From Ceratopteris richardii (lineage: Eukaryota; Streptophyta; Polypodiopsida; Polypodiales; Pteridaceae), in assembly GCA_020310875.1 (NCBI GenBank), contig CM035431.1, positions 18,150,267 through 18,214,266 on the forward strand: DNA of 64,000 nucleotides, in the 5' to 3' direction. Shown in pieces: positions 55,235 through 64,000 of this stretch (positions within the stretch are counted from its first letter, which is position 1; the number at the start of each line of letters is the position of its first letter). Under the pieces are notes generated by a model, which saw only the letters and a program-made list of their open reading frames with translations, was not told the origin of the DNA and ran no database searches. The position numbers were made by a program, and so were the translations under genes.

Positions 55235-56425
55235 ATGGCTGAGGCAAGAACTAGCTCCCAGGCAGGCACCAGCCCTCAAATCGTGGACAATGAAAGTCTT
55301 CCCATTGAGGAGGAATTGAAGGAGCGCCCAATGGCATTGAGAGCATTACATGCCATACCGATTCAGAATCCTCCACAAGGGCACACAATGCCAGTCAGCA
55401 AAAACTCACATTGGTTCACTGATGTGGCAGGACCTCTTGGAGAAGGCACTTACGTGTGGGCAGAGATAGAGTTCAACGGGCGCTAGGGCAGGTATCACTT
55501 CTTCACCAGGGAATTTGAGAGACTTCAAAATAATGAAGGGCTGAAACCGATATGGAAGAAGGCGGTCCTATACGATTACTTCAAAGCCCAATTGCCAAAG
55601 CCCGACTTTCTAAGGTGCTCGTATTTGATTAGCACCCTCACTCCAAGCAAAGAGAAAATGGGATACAACACCTTTGTCCTCCCATCTCTCACAAGGGGCA
55701 ATGAGCTGAAACAGTTCAAATTGACGAACAACTTGGTGAGGGAAGCTCTCGACATGAAAGGTATGCACATTCCCACCGAGAAAGAGACTATGGTCCCCGA
55801 AAACATGAAGAACAAGAATTTGACGAAACTAAAGGACATGGTGGCAATGACACCTACTATTGTCGTTCATCTTCGGATCTGCATGCAGCATTTCACATTC
55901 CCCACGCAAGAGAGGTTCACAATGCCATCCAAGAAGATATGGTTCAGTCTATATTTAGCAGATGCCTTCGATTTGACAATCAACATGCCTCATTGGATTA
56001 TTGACCAAATCCACTTGGCTCATCAACGGTGGTATAAGAAGAAAAAGTCAGTACTGTATGGATGTTGTGTTCTCACAAGGATTGTTTACAGATGCTTGGC
56101 ATATGATGTGCCAGTTCAAAGGGCACTTATTTGGACCAGGGTCCAAGAATTCCAACGTAGAATCTCCATCGCAGGGCCTCCATCCAAGAAAATGAGAGGT
56201 GCCATTCAGATGCCCTGCACACAGGCCCGCGGTGCGACACTGACACCAGAGACAACTCCACGGCTTCCAAGGCGTGTGCAACCCTTCACTATCAGATTAC
56301 CAAGACATAGCACAAACGGACCGAATCTGGTGTTTCCACCTATACCAACCGACTTAGAGTTTCCTCATGGCTTTACATTGGAAGATCTTGTAAGCCAAGG
56401 AGTCCTTGAGCTTGAGGAGCTTTAG
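55235..56425 (+). pseudogene. Accessory 3' gene of Gypsy E (short form)
   Basis: The start MAEARTSSQAGT is chosen because Gypsy F has the matching MADTTGNSSQVGT. Features in order are an IPIQNPPQG segment, WFTDVAGPLGEGTYVW, FVLPSLTRGNELKQF, a CMQHF then IWFSLYLA then WIIDQIHLA signature, CLAYDVPVQRAL, and a basic, proline-containing end with VQPFTIR. G and F share these blocks. It could belong to the loosely defined 'putative plant transposon protein' type of accessory proteins; that is from memory. No signal peptide, membrane span or catalytic motif was seen. The frame is nearly but not fully open. Its last codons run into LTR-like sequence. Confidence 0.65.
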
Positions 56426-56870
56426 AAGTACCTACCTATCAGTTTTCACATTTTTTAGACTCCGTTTGAACCTCCAAATAGGCCCTAGAACCTAATTTTT
56501 AACTAGGCCAGACACTAGGTCTGGACAGGGTCAAAAACTAGTCAAAAACTATAAATAGAGCTAGAGAGCTCATTTTTGAGGTTAGCTTGTAATAGAGTTG
56601 AACTTGTATAAGCATTTTGGAAGTAATCTAAAAGAACTCCATTGTCTTTCTCTTTGTCTTGCCGTGTGTGCGCGTGTGTGTGTATGTGTGTGCATGTTGG
56701 TGTGCTTCTCACTCACACATTTGTGCCATCACTTGTTCGAGGTCTTCATACCATCCTCACGTCTTCCCAAATTGACATTAAAGGAGGTGCTACTCATCAC
56801 TGAGCTATAGGCACTTTGTGTTTTTTCAAAGTTTTTTCATCCCTCTCATAGATCAAGCATAATGCAATAT
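56375..56870 (+). repeat. 3' LTR of Gypsy E (ends approximate)
   Basis: The shared blocks are CTTGAGCTTGAGGAG, TTTTTTAGACTCCGTTTGA, GGTCTGGACAGGG, ACTATAAATAGAGC and GAGGTTAGCTTG, which match LTRs in L and G on the other strand. A GT-rich run at 56665-56700 is part of the LTR, since G has it too. Confidence 0.75.
56550..56557 (+). promoter_or_regulatory. TATA box in Gypsy E LTR
   Basis: TATAAATA followed by GAGCTAGAGAGCTC. The same box and flanking word are kept in the L LTR (23905-23930, minus). Confidence 0.65.
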
Positions 56871-58072
56871 ATTTGTGAGAATGTTTGATGACTGATGGCC
56901 AACAAAGGCCTACTTGAAATTTTTTTTGGTTGTAATATCTCTCAAGAAATTTCCTCCTTAGATCTCATTATTTGTCTCAACTAAATTTAGGATATGCTCA
57001 TCATAAGGTACACATATCTTAAGAATTTGGCTGATGACTAGTTTATAGAGCACATTGTTAATTGAATAAGAATTTCCTTTTTTGTATGGCCATTAATCTT
57101 TGTTTATCCAGACTGATGAAGGAACAGGACAAGTTGACAGGGTTCTTGGGGTGGCAAAATCTATTAATGATTGAATCCTTATGTTTATCCCAAACTACAC
57201 TAAAATAACTTATTAAATTATCAACACAATGTCAATCGTTTGCACTACTTTAGTGAATCACATACCAAAGAGACCATCAGACTGTGTCCTTCATAGAATT
57301 ACTTAATCACTCATTGTTATCACCACAAAAGGAATTAATCTATCACACTAGATAGTACAGAACAACTTCAGATACTTCAAGGTGATTCAGTTTACGAAAG
57401 CAAACTTCTCGATGTGACGGAACACAAACAACCTAGCATGTTTGGTACCTGTCTTGCTTACTTTGTCCTTCATGCACACAAGGTAGAATGCCATTTATTA
57501 ATATTGAAAGGTTACATTCGAGCGTCTGCCTCTTCAAAGAGATGTTTCAAGGGTATTCAAATTACAAAGATGTTCGATGGTAGCTAACACTGGTATGCCT
57601 GGAGGACTTGAACCCAAAACAAATATAGGTACACAACTTAATCGGCGTCGTCCTGCTCATCCTCAAAAGGAGGAGAGACTTTTTCTTTGAAGGATTATTG
57701 AGCATCAGAGTGTTAGATGAGCATTATTATGGTTGGATTAAGTTCTATTTGAAGATTATGTGAAGGGTTGCTATGAAAGGGTGAGAACCCATACGAAAAA
57801 GGTGCTTGAATTATGTATAAAAGAAGGCTTATGCTTAATGAAAAGAGCATGGATCTTGGAATTCCTGTCTGATTATTGACAGATATGGCTCTCTCTTTAT
57901 CATCTTGTTATCTTGTTGTTTGATTCATCTATTAATGTACTTGGATATGGTTGTAGTAGTTGTACATGACCTGACCTATTAAGGGTGAGCCCACCACCCT
58001 CTAACATTGGCACTCCTTTATGGGTGGCCCTAGATCTTTGGCACGGGACCGATAGCCTTATCCAAGTTATAG
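56871..58072. other. Unassigned sequence, possible old LTR
   Basis: No gene is seen. A TATA-like TATAAAAG at 57816-57823 followed by a C- and T-rich stretch suggests an old plus-strand LTR into which Copia Q inserted, but its ends and partner are not visible. Confidence 0.3.
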
Positions 58073-59113
58073 TGTTGGTACATTTGGCAAGCCTTGATGC
58101 TTGGCCAATTAGCAAAGACTTATCACATATCAATTTTTTATCACCCTTAAAATACACATGAACACCCCTTGTCAAATTCATAGACTTTAACCCTTAAGAT
58201 AAAAGTAAAAGAAAGTGATTGAGGGAATCGCGTGACATTACGAGTCTTGTATCACAACCGGTTAATGGTTGAAATCAAACAAATCACCACCCAAAAAGTA
58301 GGAACATTTTTAGGTTGAAGAATTTCAAATTTCAAATTCATTTGTGAGTATAAATGTTCATGACTCTTAGTCAGGGGGAGTGATAGAGAAGGATGAGCCA
58401 TTGGGCCTCAAGGTTGAGCTTTCACTTAGCTCACATATTTATGAGTAATTCTAATTCATATCACTTGTGTCATACATTCATAATCATATACATTTTGAGT
58501 CATTAAGTGCAAGTTAATATCTATCTACTATTGTCTGCTGCTATCTCATCATTTGAGTGAATTTGATCAGTCGCGTTCTCAGCATGTACTTAATCTTTTG
58601 AATTTATTTGACTTGGGATAAGTAGATGATCAGTGTAGTTGCTACATATCAATTTTCACTTCATTTGGATCATTAGATCTTGAGATATCTTCTCCGCAAG
58701 CAACCTACGTCTGCATACTATCATCATCTTTAAAAGTCGGGATTACATCCCTAACTTCTTAATATCATTACTCATCATATACTTAGAGTAAATTAGTGAA
58801 ATAACTTGGGAGTTAGATCATCAGTTAGATGTTTCTAAAAGATTTTGGTTCAATCCCTATCAGAGAATGAGAAATGAGCATTTCTCTAAGAGTTCAAGTC
58901 CAAAAATAGCAAGTTTTTTGAAGCTCTTCAATCTTGAAGGTTATCTGTTTTGGCATAACTATTTGGCAAGGATGCTTCAAGGTACATAGTGCGTATAAAT
59001 GCATATTCGGGAAGCTAAGTCTACAAGGTAATCTAAAATCACATTGGCAAGTGTAGAGCAGGATTATTGCAACACTACTTCATCTTTGGAGTGTATGCAA
59101 CCATCTCCTCACA
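58073..59113 (+). repeat. 5' LTR of Copia Q
   Basis: It starts TGTTGGTACATTTGG and ends ATCTCCTCACA. It resembles LTR P, including the ATTTCAAATTTCAAATTC block near 58325. Confidence 0.82.
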
Positions 59114-59114
59114 A

Positions 59115-59126
59115 TGGTATCAGAGC
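59115..59126 (+). other. Primer binding site of Copia Q
   Basis: TGGTATCAGAGC, one base after the LTR; initiator-Met type. Confidence 0.92.
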
Positions 59127-59139
59127 TACATCAACTCAA

Positions 59140-61150
59140 CATGGGAGATGGATTTTCTTCATCCATTGACAAATTAGATCAAGGTAATTACTCAGCATGT
59201 TCACTTAGAATGGAAGTATATCTTCAAGGTGGAAATCTATATGGTTACATTTTTGGAGATGAGATGATGCCAATCCTCAGAAGCAAAGGACAACCAACTC
59301 TAGAAGAAAAACAAGGGTCAACTACATGGTGATCAAGGGATGCTCTAGCAAGGTCTTATATTCTCAAATCAATCTCTGATTTTTTTTCCTTTCATATATT
59401 AGGGGTTGCAAGACCTCACAAGAGACATCGAATGCCCTGAAGCATTCTTCTCTTCAAGCACTAGAGCTAGGATGAATCAACTTTGAAAGAATCAACTCTG
59501 GATGGAATTCACCACACTCAAGAAAATGCCCAAGCAAGTTGTGACTGACTTGGTCACAAAAATAAACGACTAAGTAGATGAACTTGGGAGCATTGGAGAA
59601 GTCATTGAAGAGGAGCAGATATTTAGACAACTAATCAATGGAATCAAGGAAGATGATAAATGGGAAGCCTTCACCACAACAATGGACTTGTACATGGATA
59701 TGCAAGTACCTAACTTCAACACTCTCGTGGGACAATTATTTATTCATGAAGAAAAGCTTGTGAAGAATGGTGAAAAATCAAAAGGTAACCAATCCTCTTC
59801 CCTATACATAGATAAGAATAAGAGTGAGGATAACAAAGGCAAAGGCAAAAGATCTGATGATGAAGGTAGTACCTCCCAAGCAAATTTTGTAGGTTGAGGT
59901 AGAGGTACAAGAGGAAGAGGCAGAGGAGGTAGACAAGATAGGTGGAGATTTAAAAGCTCTTCTCCATGTGCCATATGTGACCTAACTAATCATACAACTA
60001 AGAATTGTCTTAGGAACCCCAAAAATCAGAGAGCAAGAGGCTTCATATGGAAGTACAAGAGGTAGACCAAACAACTTCAATGGTTACAACAACAAAAACT
60101 TCAACAATTCAAATAATCAAGGAGGATATAGAGGAAGGAGAGACTACAACAATTGCATTGAAGAGCAAACATGAGGACTCACTTCTATTGATGAACATGA
60201 CTATGAAGCAAGGTAAAGTAGATGAACATGTATTTTATATAGATTCTCATTTTTCAAATCATGTAGCAAGAATGTGGCTCTACTATCAGACTTGGAGGAT
60301 CCAAGAAATAGACATGAGGTTCAAACAGGAAATGACACTAGACACTCAGTGGAAAAGATTGGAAATGTGAAGACCCCAAATGGGAATATGAATCTACTCA
60401 GCAAATACCTACCATAACAAAGAATCTCATAAGTGTTGGAAAAAGTATAGAGAAAGGATTGCACATAAGGTTCACAAGGAATGGAGCATTTGTTGAAGAT
60501 CCACAATGGGGATTCAAGAGAATTGAAAAAGGATAAAAGATAGGTAGACTCTTTACATTTGAACTCCAAGAAACTAGAAATATAGCTCTGTTAAATTATG
60601 GAGGTCAAACCCTATCAGAATTGAAAATGTAGCATAAAAGATTGGCTCACATAGGTGAAAGAAATCTGAAGCAAATGTGTGGGGATCAAAGTGTGCTTGG
60701 CCTACCAAATATATCCAAGAAACATATGACATACAAATGTAGTGCTTTTCAACTTAGAAAATCACATAGACAACCTTTATGAAGAAAGGATACATCCATG
60801 GTGACTTATTGGAGCTAGTCCACACAGATGTTTGGGGACCTAGTAAAGAACCAACAATTTCAAGATCCAAGTACTATGTATCTTTTATTAATGATTGTAA
60901 GAGATGGACCATCCTATATTGTATGAAGCACAAACATGAAGTATTCAATTGTTTCAAGAATTATCTTGCTCTTGTTGAAAATCAAACAGGGAAAACATTA
61001 AAGGGGCTAAGGTCAGATGGAGGGGCAGAATATTTCTTCCATGAATTTGATGCCTATCTCCAAGATAGAGGTATCAAGAGAGAGATGAAATCCAGGTACA
61101 CTTCAGAACAGAATGGAGTGGCAAAGAGGAGAAATAGGACCATAGTTGAT
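59140..61150 (+). pseudogene. Gag to integrase region of Copia Q
   Basis: Gag continues to about 59900 and ends in an Arg/Gly-rich stretch. The zinc knuckle CAICDLTNHTTKNC (C-x2-C-x4-H-x4-C) lies near 59970-60010. The protease region has YIDSHFSNHVA near 60235. The integrase shows LVHTDVWGPSKEPT (near 60815), LRSDGGAEY (near 61010) and GVAKRRNRTI (near 61115). It is a fossil of the same family as Copia P. Confidence 0.83.
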
Positions 61151-61154
61151 GTAG

Positions 61155-62306
61155 GGGCAGGCTCAAGTGAAGAGAAGAAACTGAGCTGCGAGGTAATATG
61201 TTTGGTCGCCCCACTGTCAAAATACCAAACATCTGAGTCTACTGCAGACATGCACTGCTCATGAGAAGATGGGTTAAAATTGCAGATAGTAGTAAACGCC
61301 CATTCTTCTTCCTACACAAGATTAGCAGACTTTGTTTTTGGTGTAGAGGCCTCTGCAACAACCATTCCAGCCTCTTTCTTCTTTGCCTCTTTAGCAGCCA
61401 GTTTTGGATAGTTCTTTATGATATGATCATTCCCTTTACAGTACTTACAAAACAATTTCTGCTTTTCTGATTTCTTCTCATCTTTATCTTCCTTCTTCGA
61501 ATATGCAGAATTAAGAGATTTCTGCTTACTAGTGAAGAGCTCCATTTTCCTTTGCCCTTCTGACTAGCCAGGAAAGCTTGATCTGCAACTCGCATAATGG
61601 ACCTGTTCTACCTAAAATGATCTTCCTGCAACATAACGGAGACGAACTCCTCAAATGATAAGGCATTTGGATTGCCTTTCATCATCAACCGAAGAGTAGA
61701 AGCAAAACTCTGATATGAATCAGGAAGACCATTCAGAACGGTCTACACAAGTGAGCTATCTGGTATAACCTCATCAGCAAAAATCAACTGTTCCTTCAAG
61801 TCTTTGATCTTCGTTAGGAAACTGTCCATAGAATCACCTTCATTCATGTGCTCACTGTGCAACTATTTTCGGAGGTAAGCAACACGAGCCTCATTCCTAG
61901 CTTGGTACAATGTGGTAAGTGTATCCCAAGCATCCTTAGCTATTCTACAAGAGCGAATGTGAGGAATAATGGCATGTTTGACAGACAAAGCTATCAATGC
62001 ATGTGCCAAGGCATCTCTGCCATCCTAGCGAATCTGCTCTATAGTAGGTGCAGCAGAAACTGCATCACGAACAGGAATATGCAGAATATCATCATCTTTG
62101 ACACCTTCTACATCAACTTTAGTACCTGCAGTTGTAATAGTTGCAGGTGTGATAGGACGTTTTTTGACACCCTGTACAATGTTCCACAGTCCTTTTGCAA
62201 CCAACACATGTCGCATCATATAAGCCCATAACGGGTAGTTGGTACCATCTAACTTATCCTCAACAGCCAACATACGGAATACATCACTGCTTTCAGCCAT
62301 CGCCAC
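61155..62306 (-). pseudogene. Gag and protease part of Copia R
   Basis: The minus strand reads MAESSDVFRMLAVEDKLDGT at the start (62300), a CKYCKGNDHIIKN knuckle (near 61430) and the protease WYFDSGATKHIT (near 61220). These are almost the same as in Copia D. It is part of a broken element. Confidence 0.9.
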
Positions 62307-62641
62307 TGACTAAAATACCTTGATGCAGAAAATTGAGTGTATCTCAAAAAGTTGAAAGGAGCTGCCCAGACAAATTCCACTAGACCTGTAGCAGACTTCG
62401 AGACGCTTATACTGGTGAACAAAAACTGGTATATACCTTTGGTACAAAAAGACAAAATAGCCTGCACAAGCATTGTGATAGTGCATTCGGAAGCTGAAAC
62501 GAGCTCAGATCGCGATTTCAGCACCACAAGGCAAAGCTATTTTGATCTCGGAAACACGCTGAGTATGCTCACCAATATTCATGTGATTCTAAGACTGCAA
62601 ACAGAGGAGTGTTGACAGCACCCTAGATGAAGCGATAACCT

Positions 62642-62653
62642 GCTCTGATACCA
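62642..62653 (-). other. Primer binding site of Copia R
   Basis: TGGTATCAGAGC on the minus strand, two bases from the LTR. Confidence 0.93.
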
Positions 62654-62655
62654 AT

Positions 62656-62884
62656 TGTTGGAGTTAGACGTCTGCGGAAGCACGTGAGCACCACAAGGAA
62701 GAAGAAGAAGCTTGGAGCACAACACACAATACTAAATGTATTACTAGAGAATGTACAAAGATAAGTAGCCCATTAGGGCAATAGGCGTATATACAAGCCG
62801 GCAAAAAAAACCTCCTAAAGAGGGAAAAAAGTGCCCCGACAGTCCTAGTGTGTTCACACACATCACTACCTAAATATATCAACA
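62656..62884 (-). repeat. 5' LTR of Copia R
   Basis: 229 bp with the same ends as the Copia D LTR and only scattered differences. Confidence 0.94.
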
Positions 62885-63600
62885 TCATTATGGGCTAGTT
62901 GTATCACAAAGATCTGATGGGAATCTAGTTATACTGTATACCTCCACATGAGGTGGCCTTAGTTATTTCTAAAGCTCATGCAGGTGATGTAGGTGGTCAC
63001 TTCAGTCATTTTATCCATATTATCCCAGGGCAAATGGATTATTGAAAAGCACAAATAAAGTCTTGATGCACATGTTACAAAAGATCTTACTAGATTCCAC
63101 AAACGAGTGGGAAATTATTCTCCCCATAGTGCTTTGGGCATACCGGACATCATGTAAGCTTTCAGTCGGCAACACTCCCTTCAAATTTCTTTACGAACAA
63201 GAAGTGATCCTTTCGTTTGAGTTTGTAATTCCAAGTCTTCGGATTGTGGTTCAAAAGTGACTAGTACTGGAGGACTTGTATATTTATCGGATGGATCCAT
63301 TGTGCCAGTTAGATGAGCATATGTATCAAAGCTTTCTTTTACTACAGGAGGTGCAGAGCCACCAAAAGAAATCACATGATCGTAATTTTAAGTTTTCAGC
63401 CTGGTGATTTAGTGCTATAGTTCCATTCAAAGATGAAGTGCAAAATGGGAAATTGAAATTGTGGTGGACTGGTCCGTTTTGGATTCATGACTTGTGTGGA
63501 CCCGATTCCTTTCACTTGGCTAAGTTGTCTAGAGAAGTATTACCAATGGTCATAAATGGGTCTAAATTGTGGCCCTATCATACATTCAGAGGGTAATTCA
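62885..63600 (+). pseudogene. Gypsy integrase fragment S
   Basis: Pieces of a Ty3/Gypsy integrase on the plus strand: LKSTNKVLMHMLQK and EWEIILPIVLWAYRTS (about 63040-63150), TPFKFLYEQEVILS (near 63180) and a tail with WTGPFWIHDLCGPDSFHLA and NGSKLWPYHTF (about 63460-63590). The tail differs from that of B, E and L, so it is another Gypsy family. It is broken and both outer parts are missing. Confidence 0.8.
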
Positions 63601-63605
63601 TTAAC

Positions 63606-63669
<64 letters not shown>

Positions 63670-63677
63670 CATATATC
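63606..63677. repeat. TA/CA microsatellite
   Basis: A run of TA, then CA, then TA dinucleotides, directly after Gypsy fragment S. Confidence 0.97.
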
Positions 63678-64000
63678 ATGAAATAAATATAAGAGAATTC
63701 TTATTTTCAATGAGATTTAAACGATTGTGCATAAATGGATGGAATAACTACCATACATGCAATTTGTACATGCAATCAATGATGGTGGCAACCACATAGT
63801 TTCCAATCTGATCCTGTGATTCTTATTATGAGGGGTATGATGACTCCAGAATCATTGAAGTTAAGATACCATTTAGGGTAATCATGATCCAAACTCGATG
63901 CTCCCAGCATAGAAAGCTGAAGAGAATGCCAAATTTGGCTTATTTGGTTAATTTGCGAGCAGAAAAAACAGAGCGATAGTGCACTACAACTTTTAGCAAA
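63678..64000. other. Unassigned sequence at the right edge
   Basis: No open frame, repeat or LTR end was recognised in these last 320 bases. Confidence 0.4.

Larger units (their letters stand above)
52433..56870 (+). mobile_element. Gypsy element E, 3' half (plus strand)
   Basis: The parts in order are integrase (52473-53640), its tail joined in one frame to a protease-like domain (53475-54488), a spacer with W-x-P-K motifs (about 54500-54980), the accessory 3' gene (55235-56425) and a 3' LTR (about 56375-56870). Gag and reverse transcriptase are not visible; Copia D sits at the left limit with its target duplication, so part of E should lie left of 47392. Only a few breaks are seen in the visible part, so E is the youngest Gypsy copy here. 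The lack of its 5' half leaves it dead. Confidence 0.8.
58073..61152 (+). mobile_element. Copia element Q, 5' part (plus strand, broken)
   Basis: A 1041-bp LTR and a primer site are followed by gag (MGDGFSSSIDKLDQGNYS), a zinc knuckle, protease and the first half of integrase. It stops in the integrase core, where Copia R begins on the opposite strand. It is in the same family as Copia P. Several breaks are present. Confidence 0.88.
61155..62884 (-). mobile_element. Copia fragment R, 5' part of the D family (minus strand)
   Basis: The LTR (62656-62884), primer site, leader, gag and the protease area match Copia D at high identity. The element stops at the protease, at the join to Copia Q. 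Its leader has about 114 bp (62492-62605) that are absent from Copia D. The gag-protease frame has a handful of breaks. On the other side the LTR meets Gypsy S. Confidence 0.92.

Noticed and set aside
55235-56425. Retrovirus-type envelope gene
   Set aside because: Position alone suggests it, but no signal peptide, membrane span or cleavage-type motif is visible.
56665-56700. GT-rich microsatellite as an independent feature
   Set aside because: A similar GT-rich run occurs at the same place in the Gypsy G LTR, so it is part of the LTR.

Overview
The window is nuclear DNA from a plant, with a seed plant of very large genome (a gymnosperm is my best guess) most likely. The evidence is indirect. 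Almost all 64 kb is made of LTR retrotransposons, the primer sites match plant initiator-Met and Asp tRNAs, the copies span a wide range of ages, and no host gene, tRNA or rRNA gene could be recognised. No single base proves the species.

Layout, left to right. 1-3587: 3' part of a Copia element (A, +). 3588-9887: decayed Ty3/Gypsy element of Athila/Tat type (B, +). 9888-15840: Copia element with both LTRs (C, +). 15841-17953: Copia end (J, -). 17954-19436: long LTR with primer site (K, +). 19440-24200: Gypsy derivative (L, -) with an open gag-like gene and a CpG-rich hairpin leader. 24612-30010: Copia element (M, -). 30011-34090: 3' end of a Gypsy element (F, -). 34140-34797: Copia 5' end (H, -). 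34958-36540: possible LTR (+). 36560-40790: Gypsy derivative (G, -) with a short-motif repeat array. 40905-42124: Copia end (N, +). 42125-45165: Copia (P, +). 45170-47391: mostly unexplained. 47392-52432: whole-looking, young Copia (D, -), inserted into Gypsy element E (52433-56870, +). 58073-61152: Copia (Q, +). 61155-62884: Copia 5' end (R, -). 62885-63600: Gypsy integrase piece (S, +).

How the parts relate. A, D and R are one Copia family, and H is a distant relative. C and M are related, as are P and Q. B, E, F, G and L appear to be one broad Gypsy group. It carries two unusual parts after integrase: a second retropepsin-like domain joined in one open frame to the integrase tail (seen intact in E), and then an accessory 3' gene with a conserved N-terminal domain, seen in E, F and G. 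These two parts, always in the same order, are the best candidate for something little described in this window. Other structures worth attention are four hairpins with a shared TACA-type loop and compensating stem changes (23049-23170), and a 620-bp field of CGATAC-type words (39195-39816).
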